Shown here piece after piece: positions 26,757 to 38,506 of a stretch of DNA of 64,000 nt; position 1 is the first letter of the stretch; each line of letters opens with the position of its first letter. A program made the translations under genes and the position numbers. Under the pieces are notes generated by a model. That model had not been told where the DNA came from, searched no databases, and saw only the letters and a list, made by a program, of their open reading frames with translations. Source of the stretch: Pyropia haitanensis (taxonomy: Eukaryota; Rhodophyta; Bangiophyceae; Bangiales; Bangiaceae); contig SDUX01000004.1 of the NCBI GenBank assembly GCA_008729055.1, positions 6,092,559-6,156,558 of the forward strand. Direction: 5' to 3'.

Positions 26757-28316
26757 GAGGGGAGGCTGAGCAACAGGGCGGGGGGTTGGACCCGAGGGGA
26801 GGGAGCAACGCACGTGGTGGCCGGGGCTCGTCGATTGCCACGGCCACCCACCGCCCACATCTGCGACGCAGCGGCAGCCGTGGCGGCTGGCAGGAGGGGT
26901 GCGGGGCGTGGTGGGCGCGGGATTCCAGCAGGGCGTGCGGCCGCCGCCGTGGGGAGTGTGCCTTCCGGCGCTGCCGCCGCCGCCGCCGCCGCGAGGCCCG
27001 CGGGTGGCGCGGCCGCCGCGGCACAGCAGGTACCCTCCCCCCCCCCCCCGCCCCCCGCGGTCATGGGATGGGTGGCGCGGTGACCGCGGCGCCGGCGCGG
27101 CTGCGCCGGGCCGCGCGCCGCCGATGGTCACGCCTGTCCACGAAAAGAAGAAAACGCACTCGCGCGGTCACCTGCCATCGCGTGCGCGCCACCCTGTGGT
27201 AGCTGTGCACCGCGCCCGCGCGGCACGCCCGATGCCCGTCGCCGCTTGCGCGGCGCGCGCTGACAGGCACCAGCGGCGGGTCGGCTGGCAGTGGGACGTG
27301 CGCTTGCCCCATCTCGCTCCCCCCACGTGTAGCAACGATGATATGGATAGTAGGACGGGCATGTCACCTTCCCCTTCCCGACAGACCCGGGCGCCCTAGG
27401 CACCGGCTGCGCACCCCAGCCGGCAACGACAGCGAGGGAAGCGCCGGCGCGGCCGCCGGTCCAACACGCGTCGAGGATGTCCATCAGCGTTGAGGATAGA
27501 CTGCCGTTCACGGTCGCCGCCCACTCCCCTCCTTTAGCACCGCCGGCGCCGCCGCTGCCACCGCCAGCGCCACTGGTGCCGCCGCTGCCACCGCCGGCCG
27601 GCGCACACTACCGCCTTGGCGTGGCCGCTGTCGTCGCGGCGAGACGGTCGCGGGCACACGACCTTTGTATCATGCGCACACGCCGGCACACGTGGACCGC
27701 TCTGGCCGACACAGCGATGAATCGTGGCGTCAAGCTCTGCGGACGTAGGGACGATCACAATTTCAGCGATTGTCGGGTGGTCCCATTCCCGCCGTCAACC
27801 TCGACCGGCGCGTGGCCACGGCACAGCGGCGGGCGTGGCACCCACCGCCGACGTGGCAGGTTTTGCATCCGCAAAGCGCCGCGGCGGCCCGCGCGCCGCG
27901 GCCAGTCTGGAAGGGGGGGGGAGCCGCTCCTCCAGTGCGCGCAGCCGCGCCCCCGCGGGGAAAGCCCCGTGCGGCCGCCGCTGTTGCCGTGGCGGCGGCG
28001 CCCTTCCTGTCCGGACCGGTCTGCCGTCCCCGCGCCGCGTCGCCGTCGCTGTGCGCGCCGCCCTCCCCTCTGCTGTCAACGGTACCGGCCTTTCCCTCCC
28101 GCCGCCCCACGGGTGGTGCCATCGACGGCCGCGGCGCACGCTCCTCCCCCCCCCTCCGTCCCCTCCCCTCCCTCACCCCCTCGCCGCGCCCTCCACGCGC
28201 GCCTTGTACCTTCCCCTTCCCCCCCCTGCGTCCCTCCCTCGTACGCGCTCTGTCCCGTCCCCCCCCCTTCCCTCTCTCCCTCCACCCCCCCTCCACTTCC
28301 TCGGGGCTCCCCCATC
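26757..28316. other. Intergenic, no gene recognised
   Basis: 1.56 kb of GC-rich DNA. 28130-28316 is strongly CT-rich and probably the leader of the small protein gene that follows. Open frames in 26800-28100 lack any motif. Confidence 0.45.
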
Positions 28317-28532
28317 ATGGGCCTCGCCGCCAAGTCGGTGGACACGGCGGCCAAGGCGGCGGACAAGGTGAGCCCCGGCAAGAAGCTGCTCGAGGTGAGC
28401 ACTACCGCCAAGGCGGCGGTCACGTCGGCAATGGCCAAGGCGAGCAGCAAGAAGCAGGCGGGCGGCAAGGGCGCCGCGACGGGGGGGGTCGCCATCAAGC
28501 CGACGGACCACATCAAGAACAGCTGCAACTAG
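28317..28532 (+). CDS. Small basic Lys/Ala-rich protein, unknown
   Basis: 71 residues beginning MGLAAKSVDTAAKAADKVSP, rich in Lys, Ala and Ser, predicted alpha-helical and cytosolic, ending KPTDHIKNSCN. Not recognised. Reasons to treat it as real: it follows a long CT-rich leader like other genes here, the AAC/AAG-rich codon use differs from the surrounding shadows, and the ATG has a good context (CATCATGGGC). A C-terminal Cys and a Gly at position 2 could allow lipid attachment, which is speculation. Confidence 0.55.
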   Translation: MGLAAKSVDTAAKAADKVSPGKKLLEVSTTAKAAVTSAMAKASSKKQAGGKGAATGGVAIKPTDHIKNSCN

Positions 28533-29437
28533 AGAGGGGTGGAGGACGGGGGTGGGGTAGGGGGGGCCGGCGGCGGGGGGGTGGTGACCCTAGCGGCTTG
28601 TGGGGACCCCCCGGTTGGTAGGGGAGGACGGCCTGTGTGGGCGTCGGGCCCCTTGAGGCCCGCGTGGCTGCCGGCGGGAAAGAACCCCACATGGCGTCGT
28701 GATGGATGAGGGCGACCGTCGGCACGCCTTTGCCAGACGCGGGAGGTGCCGCCCGTATCTCCCGGTCATGTACATAGACTGCTCTACTTTATTGCGCGCC
28801 GCGGTTGCTGTTGGCGGCACGCTTGCGCGGTGGTCCGCGGTCTATTCGTGCCCCCCGGAGGGGGTCCCCCCCCCGCAGCATAGGGGCGGCGGTGGGCCGC
28901 CCGCGCCACCCGCCCCCCGCCTCGTCCACAACGCGCGCACGTGCCCCGCCGACAGCGGGCGCGAGGGCGGCCGCGCCCACGCCACGCCGGCGACACCCCA
29001 GCGCCAGCCCGCCACCCCGACGCGCGCAGCGGCGGCCGGCACCCTCCCCATCGCCACGCAAAGCAGCCCCGCTGGCACGCCACGACGGTCCATGGACACT
29101 GGTGGCGGCGGCAGCGGTGGCAGGGCGGCCACCAGCGGCCTGGCGCGCGCAGGAAGCGACAAGCAGGCGGGGGGCGGGCGCCGCGGTGCGGGCAAGGTGC
29201 GACGAGGCGCGCGCGCCGTGCCGCCGATGGGGACGACGGCCACGTGGCGGCGGCGTCGGGTGGCCCGTCGAGATCAACTCCAACCGTCGGGCTCAAGTCC
29301 GCCGACGCGGCGGGTCCCGGTTGCCCACCCTACGAGCCCACCTCACCACGCGCCGCCTCCCCGCGTCCCGATACCGCCGCCTCTGCGGCTGCCACCCCCC
29401 CCCACCCCCTACCCCACCTACACCGCCCGCGCCGCCG
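28533..29437. other. Intergenic upstream of PfkB gene
   Basis: About 900 bp with open frames in several phases on both strands, none with a recognised domain. It should contain the 3' UTR of the small gene and the promoter of the kinase. Confidence 0.4.
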
Positions 29438-31151
29438 ATGGAGCCGTCCACGGGTCCCCCCCCCCCGTTGCCGCCACCACCACCACCGCCGACGCGGTCG
29501 CCGCCGGCGCGGCCGCGGCGGCCGACGCGGCCGACGCGGCCGCCGGCGGCGGCGGCGTCCTCGTCGCCGGCCTCTGCTGCCTGGACCTGCTCCTCCACGG
29601 GGCCACCCCGCCGCCGTCGCCCGAGGCGATTGCCACCTATGCCGGCGCCACGTACGTTGCCGGCGGGGGCGCGCCCAACACCGCGTCGTCGCTGGCGCGC
29701 CTCGGCGTCGCGGCCGCCATTGTCGGCGCCGTCGGCGACGACGGGCACGGGCGGGAGCTGGGGGGGCAGCTCGCCGCGGCGGGCGTCGACACCGCGGGCC
29801 TCGCCGTCCTGACCGCCGCCGCCGGCCGCGGCAGCGGCGACAGCGGCGGCGGGCGCAACACGTCCATGGCGGTGGTGCCCGTCTTTGTTGGCGGCGGCCG
29901 CGGCTGCTACGTGGACCTCGGCGCCAACGCGCGGCTGGACGGCGCGACGCTGGCGTCGGCGGCAGCCGCCGCCGCCGCGCGCGTGCCGCCGCCGGCGGCG
30001 TTCCACCTCGCCTACCCGCACCTGCTGCCGCGGCTACGCGGCGCGGACCTGGCCGCCGCGCTCGCCGCGGTGCGCGCCGCGCTGCCGACCGCGCTGCTGT
30101 CGGTGGACGTGAATGGCGTCGCCGCGCCCGACGCGGCCGTGCCGGTGTTGCCGGCCGCGGCGCTCGCGGGGGTGGCGCTCCTCCACGCCAACCTCGACGA
30201 GGCGCTCACCATCACCGACGCGCCGCCCGGCCGGCCGGGCGCCGCGGCCGCCGCCACCCCCGCCGGCGGCGACGGCGGCGGCAGCAGCAACACGGCCCCC
30301 CCCCCCCTGGCGCCGCACCCCCTCCTCGCCCGCCCCGACCGCCCCACCGAGGCGACCGTCACCGGCGGTGACCTCGCCGCCCTCGCCGCCTGGTTCCACG
30401 CCCGCGGCGTTGGGGTGGTGGCGATCACGCTCGGCGCCGCCGGCGCGTACGTGGCCGCCCACCCCAACGACGCCGTCGTGGCCGCCACCACCGGCGGCCG
30501 CCTCGTGGCCGCCGCGGGCGCGGGCGTCTACCCGGCGTACGCCGCGGCGGGGGGGGTCAACGGCACCGGCGCGGGCGACGCGTTTGTGGCGGGGCTGCTC
30601 GCCGCGGCGGCCGCGACGCCGCGGGGGGGGGGCGGGTTGACCGTCGCGGAGCTGGCCACGTCGGGGCTCGCCGCCGCGCTGGACCGGGTGGACGGCGCGC
30701 GTAGGGGGGCGCCGCCGCTGCGGCGGCGGGCGCTGCTCGCATCGCTGCGGGGGGCGCCGACGCTGCCGCTGCCGCTGGGGCTTGGGGGGGGGGTGGAGTG
30801 GGGGGGCTTCCCGCCACCACCGCCGCTGCCGCCGCCACCGCCGACCCTGCCGCCACGCCTGTGCCGGCCGCGGCCGTCCCCGCCGATGCTGCCGCCGCCG
30901 CTGTCGCCGCCCCCGCTGCCTCCCCCGTCGCCACCGCCGCCGCCACCACCGCCGCGGCGGCAGCGTCGCCGGTGGCGGCCGCGTACGCCGCCGCCGCGGG
31001 CGACGCGGCGCGCGCGGCGCACCCGGCGCTGGGCCGCCTCGCCGCCGCGCCGGCCGACGGGGGGCGGGGGGCAAAGGCGCTCGCGCCCGCCACGCGCAGC
31101 GGGGGGGGGACCACCACGTGGTGCGGTAGGGCGGAGGGGGGGGGAGAGTGA
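29438..31151 (+). CDS. PfkB-family carbohydrate/nucleoside kinase, frameshifts at C and G runs
   Basis: Ribokinase-like fold: first strand GVLVAGLCCLDLLLHG, PfkB signature 1 region GGGAPNTASSLARLG, lid strands (AVVPVFVGGGRGCYVDLGAN), LLSVDVNG, ALLHANLDEALTIT, and signature 2 with the catalytic Asp and anion hole GVNGTGAGDAFVAGLLAA. It phosphorylates a sugar or nucleoside; which one cannot be read. The ATG at 29438 (MEPSTG) is in another phase from the kinase, the switch falling in the C11 run 29456-29466. After LPLPLGLG the phase is again doubtful at G runs 30784-30806; the frame ending at 31151 (AHPALGRLAAAPADGG...) is the most protein-like tail. It converges with GFAT. Confidence 0.75.
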
Positions 31152-31479
31152 AGGGGGGGGGGGGGAGGCGCAGCCGGGTGGGGCCGCGGTCGCGGCGGCG
31201 GCGGGCGTGGCCTGTTGGGGGGAGGGAGGGGGGAAGGCTGCCCGCCCGCGCCACACACGCCACGGCCGCGGCCACTGGGGGACCCGTTTGGCGCCCGAGC
31301 CGCCACGGCGGCCGCCGCGGTGCGTGGCATCGTCTCAACGAAAAAGGACGCACCTCGCGCGTGCCCGCGTGGGGAGCGCGACTAGCCCGTTCCGCGCCCC
31401 GCACGCCCGCTGCCCCCCCCCCCCCCCCCCCCGCGGCACCCCCCCCCCCCTACCGCCCAGTGGCGGCCTCCCCCCGCCG
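31152..31479. other. Convergent 3' intergenic, homopolymer-rich
   Basis: 328 bp between the PfkB and GFAT stop codons, holding a C20 run (31413-31432) and other C tracts. It contains both 3' UTRs. Confidence 0.5.
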
Positions 31480-33072
31480 TCATTGGACGGTGACGGACTT
31501 GGCCAGGTTCCGCGGCTGGTCCACGTTGAGCCCCCGCGCGACGGCCAGGTGGTACGACAGCAGCTGCATCGGCACGATGTTGAGCACGCACTGCAGGCAG
31601 TCGACGACCTGCGGCACGAGCACCAGCGTCGCGCTGTCCTTGTAGCGCATGACTTCGGCGTCGCCGACGCAGCCGACGATGAGCATGCGGCCGAGGCCGC
31701 CGCGGGCGGCCACCTGCGCCAGCGCGTTGTGCACCTTGGCCGCCGTCGCGTCGCAGCTGGCAAAGAGGACGACCGGCATCTTGTCGTCGACGAGCGCGAG
31801 CGGCCCGTGCTTGAGCTCCCCCGCGTGGATGCCCTCGGTGTGCACGTAGCTGACCTCCTTGATCTTGAGCGCCGCCTCCAGGCACGTGGCATACTGGTAG
31901 CCGCGGCCAAAGAGCAGGATGGACTGCTGGTCTTTGAGCGCCTGCGCCGTCGCGGCCATCGCGTCGTCGACGGCGGCGAGCGTCGCCTCCACCCGCGACG
32001 GCAGCTGCGCGAGGCCGCGCAGCACCTCTGCCCGCCGCGCGTCCTTGCCCCGCGAGTCGGCCGACAGCAGCAGCGCCATCATGATGAGCACCACAATCTG
32101 GGAGGTGTACACCTTGGTGCTCGCCACGCCCACCTCCCCGCCCGCGTTGAGGTGCACCCCACAGTCGGTCAGCCGGGAGATGCTGCTGCCCACGCAGTTG
32201 ACAATCCCCACCGTCAGCGCGTGGTGGGAGCGCGCGTAGCGCAGCGCCTCGAGCGTCTCGGCCGTCTCCCCCGACTGGGACACAAACACACACACGTCGG
32301 AGCGGTAGATGGGGCAGCGGCGGTCGAGAAAGTCGCTGGCCAGCTCGACGCTGACGGGCAGCTCGGCGAGCTCCTCCATCGTCTGCCGCGCCGCGAGGCA
32401 CGAGTTGTACGACGTGCCGCACGCGACAAAGATGACCCGGTTGGAGCGGCGGATGTCGGCGAGCCGCTCGTTGAGGCCGCCCAACTGCACCTCGAGCGGC
32501 GTCCGGTCGTCCACGTCCAGGTCGCCCAGCGGGAAGACGCTGCTAAAGCCGCCGCCGCCGCCGGCGTCGGCCGGCGTCCCCGCCGTCTTTTTGACGAGCC
32601 GCCCGCGGAGGGTCTGCGTCAGCGACTCGGGCTGCTCGAAAATCTCCTTGCGCATAAACGTGTCGTACGAGCCCTTCATGATCTGTTGGAGCTCCAGCTC
32701 GAGCGTCTGGATGGCCCGGTTCGTGACCACCGCGTCGGCGGCGGCGCCAAACGAGAAGAGGTGCAGCCCCCCCGCCGCGTCCACGTGCACCACGTCATTG
32801 TCCTCCACGTACACCACCTGGTCCGTGTGCTCCACGAGCGCCGCCGCGTCCGACGAAAAAAAGTACTCACAGTGCTGCGCGGGCGAGCCCGACGACGCAA
32901 CCGACGGGGACCGCCGCGCGTTGCCGCCGCCGCACCCGTTGGTCGCCCCGGCCGCCGCCACGGCCACGACGGTCGAGACGGGCGCCATCGGCGACCCGGC
33001 CTCCCCCGACGCCAGCCGCCGCCGCTTGACCGGGGACGGCGCCAGCGTGTGGCCATTGCCGCCGCCGCCACC

Positions 33073-33105
<33 letters not shown>

Positions 33106-33769
33106 GCCACCGTCGCCACCACCGCCTGCCGCGTGGCCCGGCAACGAGCCCCGCAGCACCTCCACCGACCCGTTGCTGGGCAGCTCCCGCGCGTCGCCCT
33201 TGAGGCCCAGCACCAGCGGGGACCCCCGCTTGCACGCGACCACCTCCCCCGGGAAGAGCGTCGACCGCACCAGCAGCGCGTACGCGCCGTCCAGCGCGTG
33301 CATCATGTGCATGACGAGGCGCGAAAACGGGAGCGGCTCCCCCCCCTCCCGCACCGTCTCGTGCAGGTACTTGAGCAGCCGCGCCACCACCTCCGTGTCG
33401 GTGTCGGTCTCAAACGTGTAGCCCTTGCCGGACAGCATCTCCTTGAGCGCCTTGTAGTTGGTCACAATCCCATTGTGGACGACGAGGAACTGCGCCGCCG
33501 CGTCCGACGCGTGCGGGTGGCTGTTGAGCGCGCTCGGCGCGCCGTGCGTCGCCCACCGCGTGTGCGCAATGCCGACGTGGCGGTCCAGCGGCGCGTCCAC
33601 GACGGTGGCGCCCAGCCGTGGGTCGTCCGTGGCGGCCGCCCACACCGCCGTGGCCAGCTTCTCCACCGTCCCAGACTGCTTGATGACGACGGGCGCGCCG
33701 GCGCCGGCGGCGCCGTCGCAGACCAGGCCGGCAGAGTCGTAGCCGCGGTACTCGAGCCGCCGCAGGCCT

Positions 33770-33819
<50 letters not shown>

Positions 33820-34357
33820 GTCGCCATTGTCGTGGTGGCAAGCACGACGCCAGGCGCCAGCCACGCACAGCGGGCAGCAAAAACCATGGCCCACGCGCGA
33901 CGACAAAAAAACCGGGCGCCAGCACAAGACGGACACGCAGGGGTACCACGCGCACACAGCAGGTCGACGCGTCCAGGGAACCAACGTAGTACACGCGCGT
34001 TAGACCGCTGCGTCTGCCTGCAAGCGGGCCGCGTGCCGCCAACCCCAGCGGACCGCGTCGGCCCGGCGCGCCGCGACGGGCGCCCATCCAGCCGCGGGCG
34101 CACCAACACACGCGTCCGCGTGCCGGCGCCCCCCCCCCCTCCCCACCCCCGCTCGTGGGCGGCACCCCCCCCGCCACAGCCCGGGCACCCCTCCGCGCGC
34201 GCGTGCCCCCCCCCCCCCCCCCCCCCCCTGCCCTCCGCGGCGCGGCGGTCCCCCCCCCCCCGGCCTCCCCCCCACACGCACCATTGAGGAGGATGGCGAG
34301 GATGCCGCGGCGGGACTGCCGCACCCCGCAGTTGACGTAGCCAAAGATGCCGCACAT
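31480..34357 (-). CDS. GFPT: Glutamine--fructose-6-phosphate aminotransferase (GFAT), one intron
   Basis: Makes glucosamine-6-phosphate from fructose-6-phosphate and glutamine, the entry step of UDP-GlcNAc synthesis; cytosolic. Exon 1 (34357-34282) encodes MCGIFGYVNCGVRQSRRGIL with the nucleophile Cys2. The intron 34281-33768 (514 nt, GTGCGT...GGTAG) is followed by LRRLEYRGYDSAGL. Class II amidotransferase marks: HTRWATHGAPS, HNGIVTNY, then two SIS domains (ACGTSYNSCLA, SQSGETAET, STKVYTSQ; FGRGYQYATCLEAALKIKE, HGPLALVD) and the C-terminal KSVTV. 787 residues, longer than the usual ~680 because an insert of poly-Gly followed by a basic KRRRL stretch lies between the amidotransferase and SIS parts. 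No frameshift in the catalytic parts. Confidence 0.95.
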
Positions 34358-35746
34358 GGTCGCCGCCGCCGCCACCCGCCGCGGCGCGGCGGGGGACCGG
34401 GCGGCGGGGGGGGCGGAGCGGGCGCGCGGGGGGGGGGGGGGGGGCGGCGGCGGTGGGGCGCACCCGAGACGCAGGGGGGGGTGTCGGGGTAGGGGAAACC
34501 GGGCGCCGCCGCGGCGGGCGGCCGGCGCCAGCAGACAACCGCCCGCGCCGCGCACACGCGGGCGCGGCGGCGGGGAGAGGGGGGGGGGTGCCGAGGGGGG
34601 GACGCGACGGCCGCGCCGGGGGGGTGTCAGCGGGTGGGGGGGGGGGGGGGGGGGGGGGGGAGCCGACGCGCCCGCGCCGCGGCGGGACGGCACCGCCCGC
34701 GCCGACGCGCGACTGCAAGGGCCTGCTGCGCGACTGGGGAGGCGCCGCCCCGATGAGGGCGGGGGACAGCAGCGCGCCATCAGCACGGTGGGCGTACCAA
34801 GTGAATCTTGGCTCTGATTGGATTGGTACCAGCAGTCGCCACGCGGACAGCAGGCCCGGGTCTGTACTGTACAATCGCGGCGGGAGGGGCGCCCGTCCCC
34901 CCCCCCAACGGGGCTGGCGGGTTCCACGCCGCTGCCGGCCGCTGCGGCGGGCGCAGCGGCCCACCGGGGGCGGTGGTCCTACAGCGGGGGCCATCGACGC
35001 GCCCGCCCACCGTCGAGGCGGCCGCTACCGCGGCGCGCGCGTGGGTGGTATCTGTCCAGCAGCGTCCGCTCGCATGCGGCACCACCCCGTCGACTCCTTT
35101 GCCGGCCGGCACGGCGCGTCCGTCACGGCGGTTCGGCGCGCACCCCCTTGGTGTGTCTCGAGCGTCGGTCGGGTGCTGGCGCACCGTCCGTGCCGACACA
35201 AATCCATGCTTTACCTGGGATACCGTGTTTGCTCTACGACTCGTCCGCTACGCTCTTCTCTTCGTGCAGCCGCGCACCCAACGCATCGACGACGACCCGC
35301 CGCGTCCCACCACCCCCACCAGCGCGAGGCACCGCTCCCTCGCCGAGCAGCTGCCCCCCATGCCTCGGCGCGCAACGACAGCCACAGCAGAAAGACCTCG
35401 GCGCGCGAGCAGCACGCCGCGGCTGTGGGACCCCCCCCCGGCCCGCGCCCACCCCTGCCGCTGCGCACGACGACCAACCCAGCGCGCCGCTGCCGAGGCC
35501 GCCACGCCTGGGAAACCGCCACGACCCTGGCCGGCCAGGCGCGCCCGGCGGGTGCGCGCGGCGGCGCGGCGGGAGGCCGCCAACGACCGTGGCGGTTCCC
35601 TCGATCGCCGCGCGAGCCACCACCCCGGCCGTGCGCACCGCGCGGCGGCGTGCAGCAGCAGCGGCGCGGTGCTCCCCGGTTCCATGCCGCCGTGCGCCGT
35701 CCCCCCCCCCCCCCCCCGCCCCTGCCGTCGCGGGCTCGCCCAACCT
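34358..35746. other. Upstream of GFAT, very G/C-homopolymer-rich
   Basis: Carries the GFAT promoter. Contains a G25 run at 34636-34660. 34790-35400 has more even composition but no recognised gene on either strand. Confidence 0.4.
34636..34660 (+). repeat. G25 homopolymer
   Basis: Uninterrupted run of 25 G as given. One of the longest single-base runs in the window; its true length is hard to sequence. Confidence 0.8.
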
Positions 35747-35916
35747 TTACGCGCGCCGCGGCGGCGCCCGCTGGGCGGCCGCCCCCCCGCCCCGCACCGA
35801 CACGCCCAGCTGCGCGGCGCGTGCCGCCAGCCGGTCCACCCGCGGCGGCGATCCGCCCGCCGCCGCCCGGCCGGCCGTGCCGCCCGCGCCGGCCGCCGCG
35901 GGCACCCGCGGGGAGC

Positions 35917-35952
<36 letters not shown>

Positions 35953-36132
35953 GCGGCGGCGGCCGCGGGCGTCGCGGCGGCAGCTGCCCGCGCGGCGCGC
36001 CGTCCGTGTCGCCGCCAATGGTCGTGACCGCCCGGCGTGGCGCGACGCCCACCCCCGACGCCACCGACGCGAGCCGCCGTGGCGCCCGGCGGCGGCCGCC
36101 CCCACCACCGCCGCCGCTGCTGCCGTCGCTGC

Positions 36133-36163
<31 letters not shown>

Positions 36164-36795
36164 ATCGTCCCCGCTGCCACTGTCCGTGTCGGCGGCAGCC
36201 GCCGCCCCCCAGCTACGGGTGCCGCCACGACGGCGGCGACGGCGGGCGGCCGCCGCCGCCGCCGCCGCCGACGCCGCGGCCGGCACCGCCGCCGGCACCG
36301 CCGGCGCGGCGGCCGCGACGCGCGCGGCGGCGAGCGCCGCCGCCCGCCGGCGCATCGCCGCGGCGAGCCGGTCGACGCGGCCGCCCGGCACCGTCGCGGG
36401 GCCGACCGCCGCCGCCACCGCCGCCGCGGCGGCGGCGTAGGCGGCGAGCGCCGCGTCGATCGCGGCGGCCGTCGGGGGGACCGCGACAGCGCCTCGTCGG
36501 CGGCGGCTGCAGCGGTGGCGGTGGCGGCTACTAGGGGGGGGAGGGGGGGGGGGGGGGGGGGGGGCGTGCCGTTGGGGACGTGATGGGCCACGGCGGCGAC
36601 CGCGGCGGCCATGGGTGGGGGGGGGGGGGGCCACGGGGGGGGTATCCCAGCCGGGCCACCCGACACCGGCACGTCGACCGGCCGCTCCTAGGGGCGAGCC
36701 GGGCGCCGCTGCTGGCGCCGCGGGGGGGGGGGGGGGGAAACGGGAGTGGCCGCCCAGGGGGCGCCCGCCCACGCCCTCTCCGCCACGGCCGGCGG

Positions 36796-36849
<54 letters not shown>

Positions 36850-36904
36850 GGAGGCGGGCGAGCCGGGCGCCCACGATGGCGCCCGCGCGGCCGCCACCGG
36901 GGCG

Positions 36905-36954
<50 letters not shown>

Positions 36955-37440
36955 GGGCGCCGCCGCCGCGGCAGCGTCGCCGCCCGCGCGGGGCGGCGAC
37001 AGCGGCGACAGCGGCACGCCGCAGACGGCGGCGGCGGCGGCCGCTGCCGGCAGCCGCCGACCGCCGTCGGCGGCCGCGGCGGCGGAGGGGGGTAGGCACA
37101 GGGGCGGCACCGCCGGCGGCGCGTCGCCGCCGCCGCCGGCGTGCCCGTCGCCGCGGCCGCCGCGGTGCGTCGTGGGGGGGAGGGGGGGGGGGTGCCCCGG
37201 GGGGGGGGGGGGGGCGCCGTGGGGGGGAGGGGGGGGTCCACCGCCCGCCACGCGCGCCGCCGGTGCCCCGGGGGGGGGGGGGGGGCGCCGTGGGGGGGAG
37301 GGGGGGTCCACCGCCCGCCACGCGCGCCGCCGCCGCCGCCGCCCCCACCGCCACCACCGCCGCCGCCGCCGCCCGCCGCTGGGGCGGCCGGCGGTGGCGT
37401 CCCGCGGTCGCCACCGCCGCCACCACCGCCGCCGCCGTCC

Positions 37441-37474
<34 letters not shown>

Positions 37475-38063
37475 GGCCGCCCCCACCCGCCACTCCGCCC
37501 CCACCCGCCGCGCCGGCGCCGTTGCCACCCCGCGCCGCCGCGGCGCCCCGCTCGTGGCGCCGCCCCGCACGCCGCGGCGACGCGTCCCGCCGGCCGCCGC
37601 CGCCGCCCGCGGTGCCCGTCGGCGGTGACGCGTCGTGCGCCCGGCCACCACGGCGGTGCAGCCGCCGCCCCGGCGGCGGCGACGGCGGCGGCGGCAACGA
37701 CGGCGGCGACGGTGGCGGCGGCGGCGGCGGCGGCGGCGGCCGGTGGGGCGGCTCTGGCTCGCGGGCGGCAGCCCCCCCCCGCGGCGGCACGCCGACACCC
37801 ACGGCGGGGACCGCCGCCCAGCCCCACCCCCCGTCCCCAGCCGCGACCCCCCCGGCGGTCACGGGGCGCCCCTCCCCTCGGGCAGCCGCAGCCGCCCGTT
37901 CCGCCGCCAACGCGGCCGCCGGCGGCGCTGCCCCCGCCGACGCGGCGGCGCCCTCCCCCCCGGCGTCGTCCCCCCTAGGCGGGCTCGCCGACCGCGACCG
38001 CGCGGCACCGCGGGGCGCGCCCGCCTTCCCCCGCTCCCCGCCACCGTCCGAGTCGGACGAGAT

Positions 38064-38103
<40 letters not shown>

Positions 38104-38506
38104 GCCGCCGCCGCTGCCGCCGGGCGCCCCCGCCCGCCGCCGCGGCCCGTGGCGCGGCCGGCGGGGACGCCCAGCACCGCCGCGGCGGCGGCGAGGAGCC
38201 CCGCCCCGCCCGCGTGGGGCGTGCCGACGGCGTGGCCGGCGGCAGGGCGTGGCGGCAGCGGCGGCGGCGCGCCGCCGCCGGTACCGCTATGGCCGCCACC
38301 GCCGCCGCCGCGGGTGCCGCCACCACCGCCGCCGCCGCTGCCGTGGCGTGGCGGCGGCGCGCGCAGCGGCCGCCGTCGGGGGGAGGCGGGGGGGGGGTGA
38401 GGGCGGCGAACCAGGGGGTCACCGCCGCCGCGTCGTCGGACGCCGGCGGGGGTGGCGGCGGCGGCGGCGGTGGGGGTGGCGAGGGGGAGGGGGGGGAGGG
38501 GGACAT
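35747..38506 (-). CDS. Low-complexity Gly/Pro/Ala/Ser-rich protein candidate, frames unresolved
   Basis: A possible gene starting at the ATG at 38506 (MSPSPPSPS) and ending at 35747. Segments that look coding: PASDDAAAVTPWFAALTPPP near the start, a Ser/Asp/Arg stretch (ISSDSDGGGERGKAGAPRG, RSRSASPPRG), an acidic-Ser tract (DTDSGSGDDSSSSSSSSDSS), and two copies of a V-D-R-L-A motif (GRVDRLAAAMRRRAAALAAA and PPRVDRLAARAAQLGVSV). They fall in different phases separated by long G/C runs. The composition suggests a disordered nuclear protein, but no domain is recognised. An alternative start MAAAVAAVAHHVPNGT at 36611 would make a shorter gene. Both extent and existence are uncertain. Confidence 0.3.
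36543..36564 (+). repeat. G22 homopolymer
   Basis: Uninterrupted G run inside the low-complexity candidate gene; any length error here changes its frame. Confidence 0.8.
37191..37331. repeat. Two tandem ~70-bp repeats
   Basis: Unit GGTGCCCC, a G run, CGCCGT, a G run, then TCCACCGCCCGCCACGCGCG. Copy 1 spans 37191-37261 (71 bp) and copy 2 spans 37262-37331 (70 bp); the one-base difference lies in the G runs. Confidence 0.85.

Noticed and set aside
28699..34287. Plus-strand open frame of 1862 codons
   Set aside because: It only contains the PfkB kinase in its first third; the rest is antisense of GFAT and low-complexity DNA.
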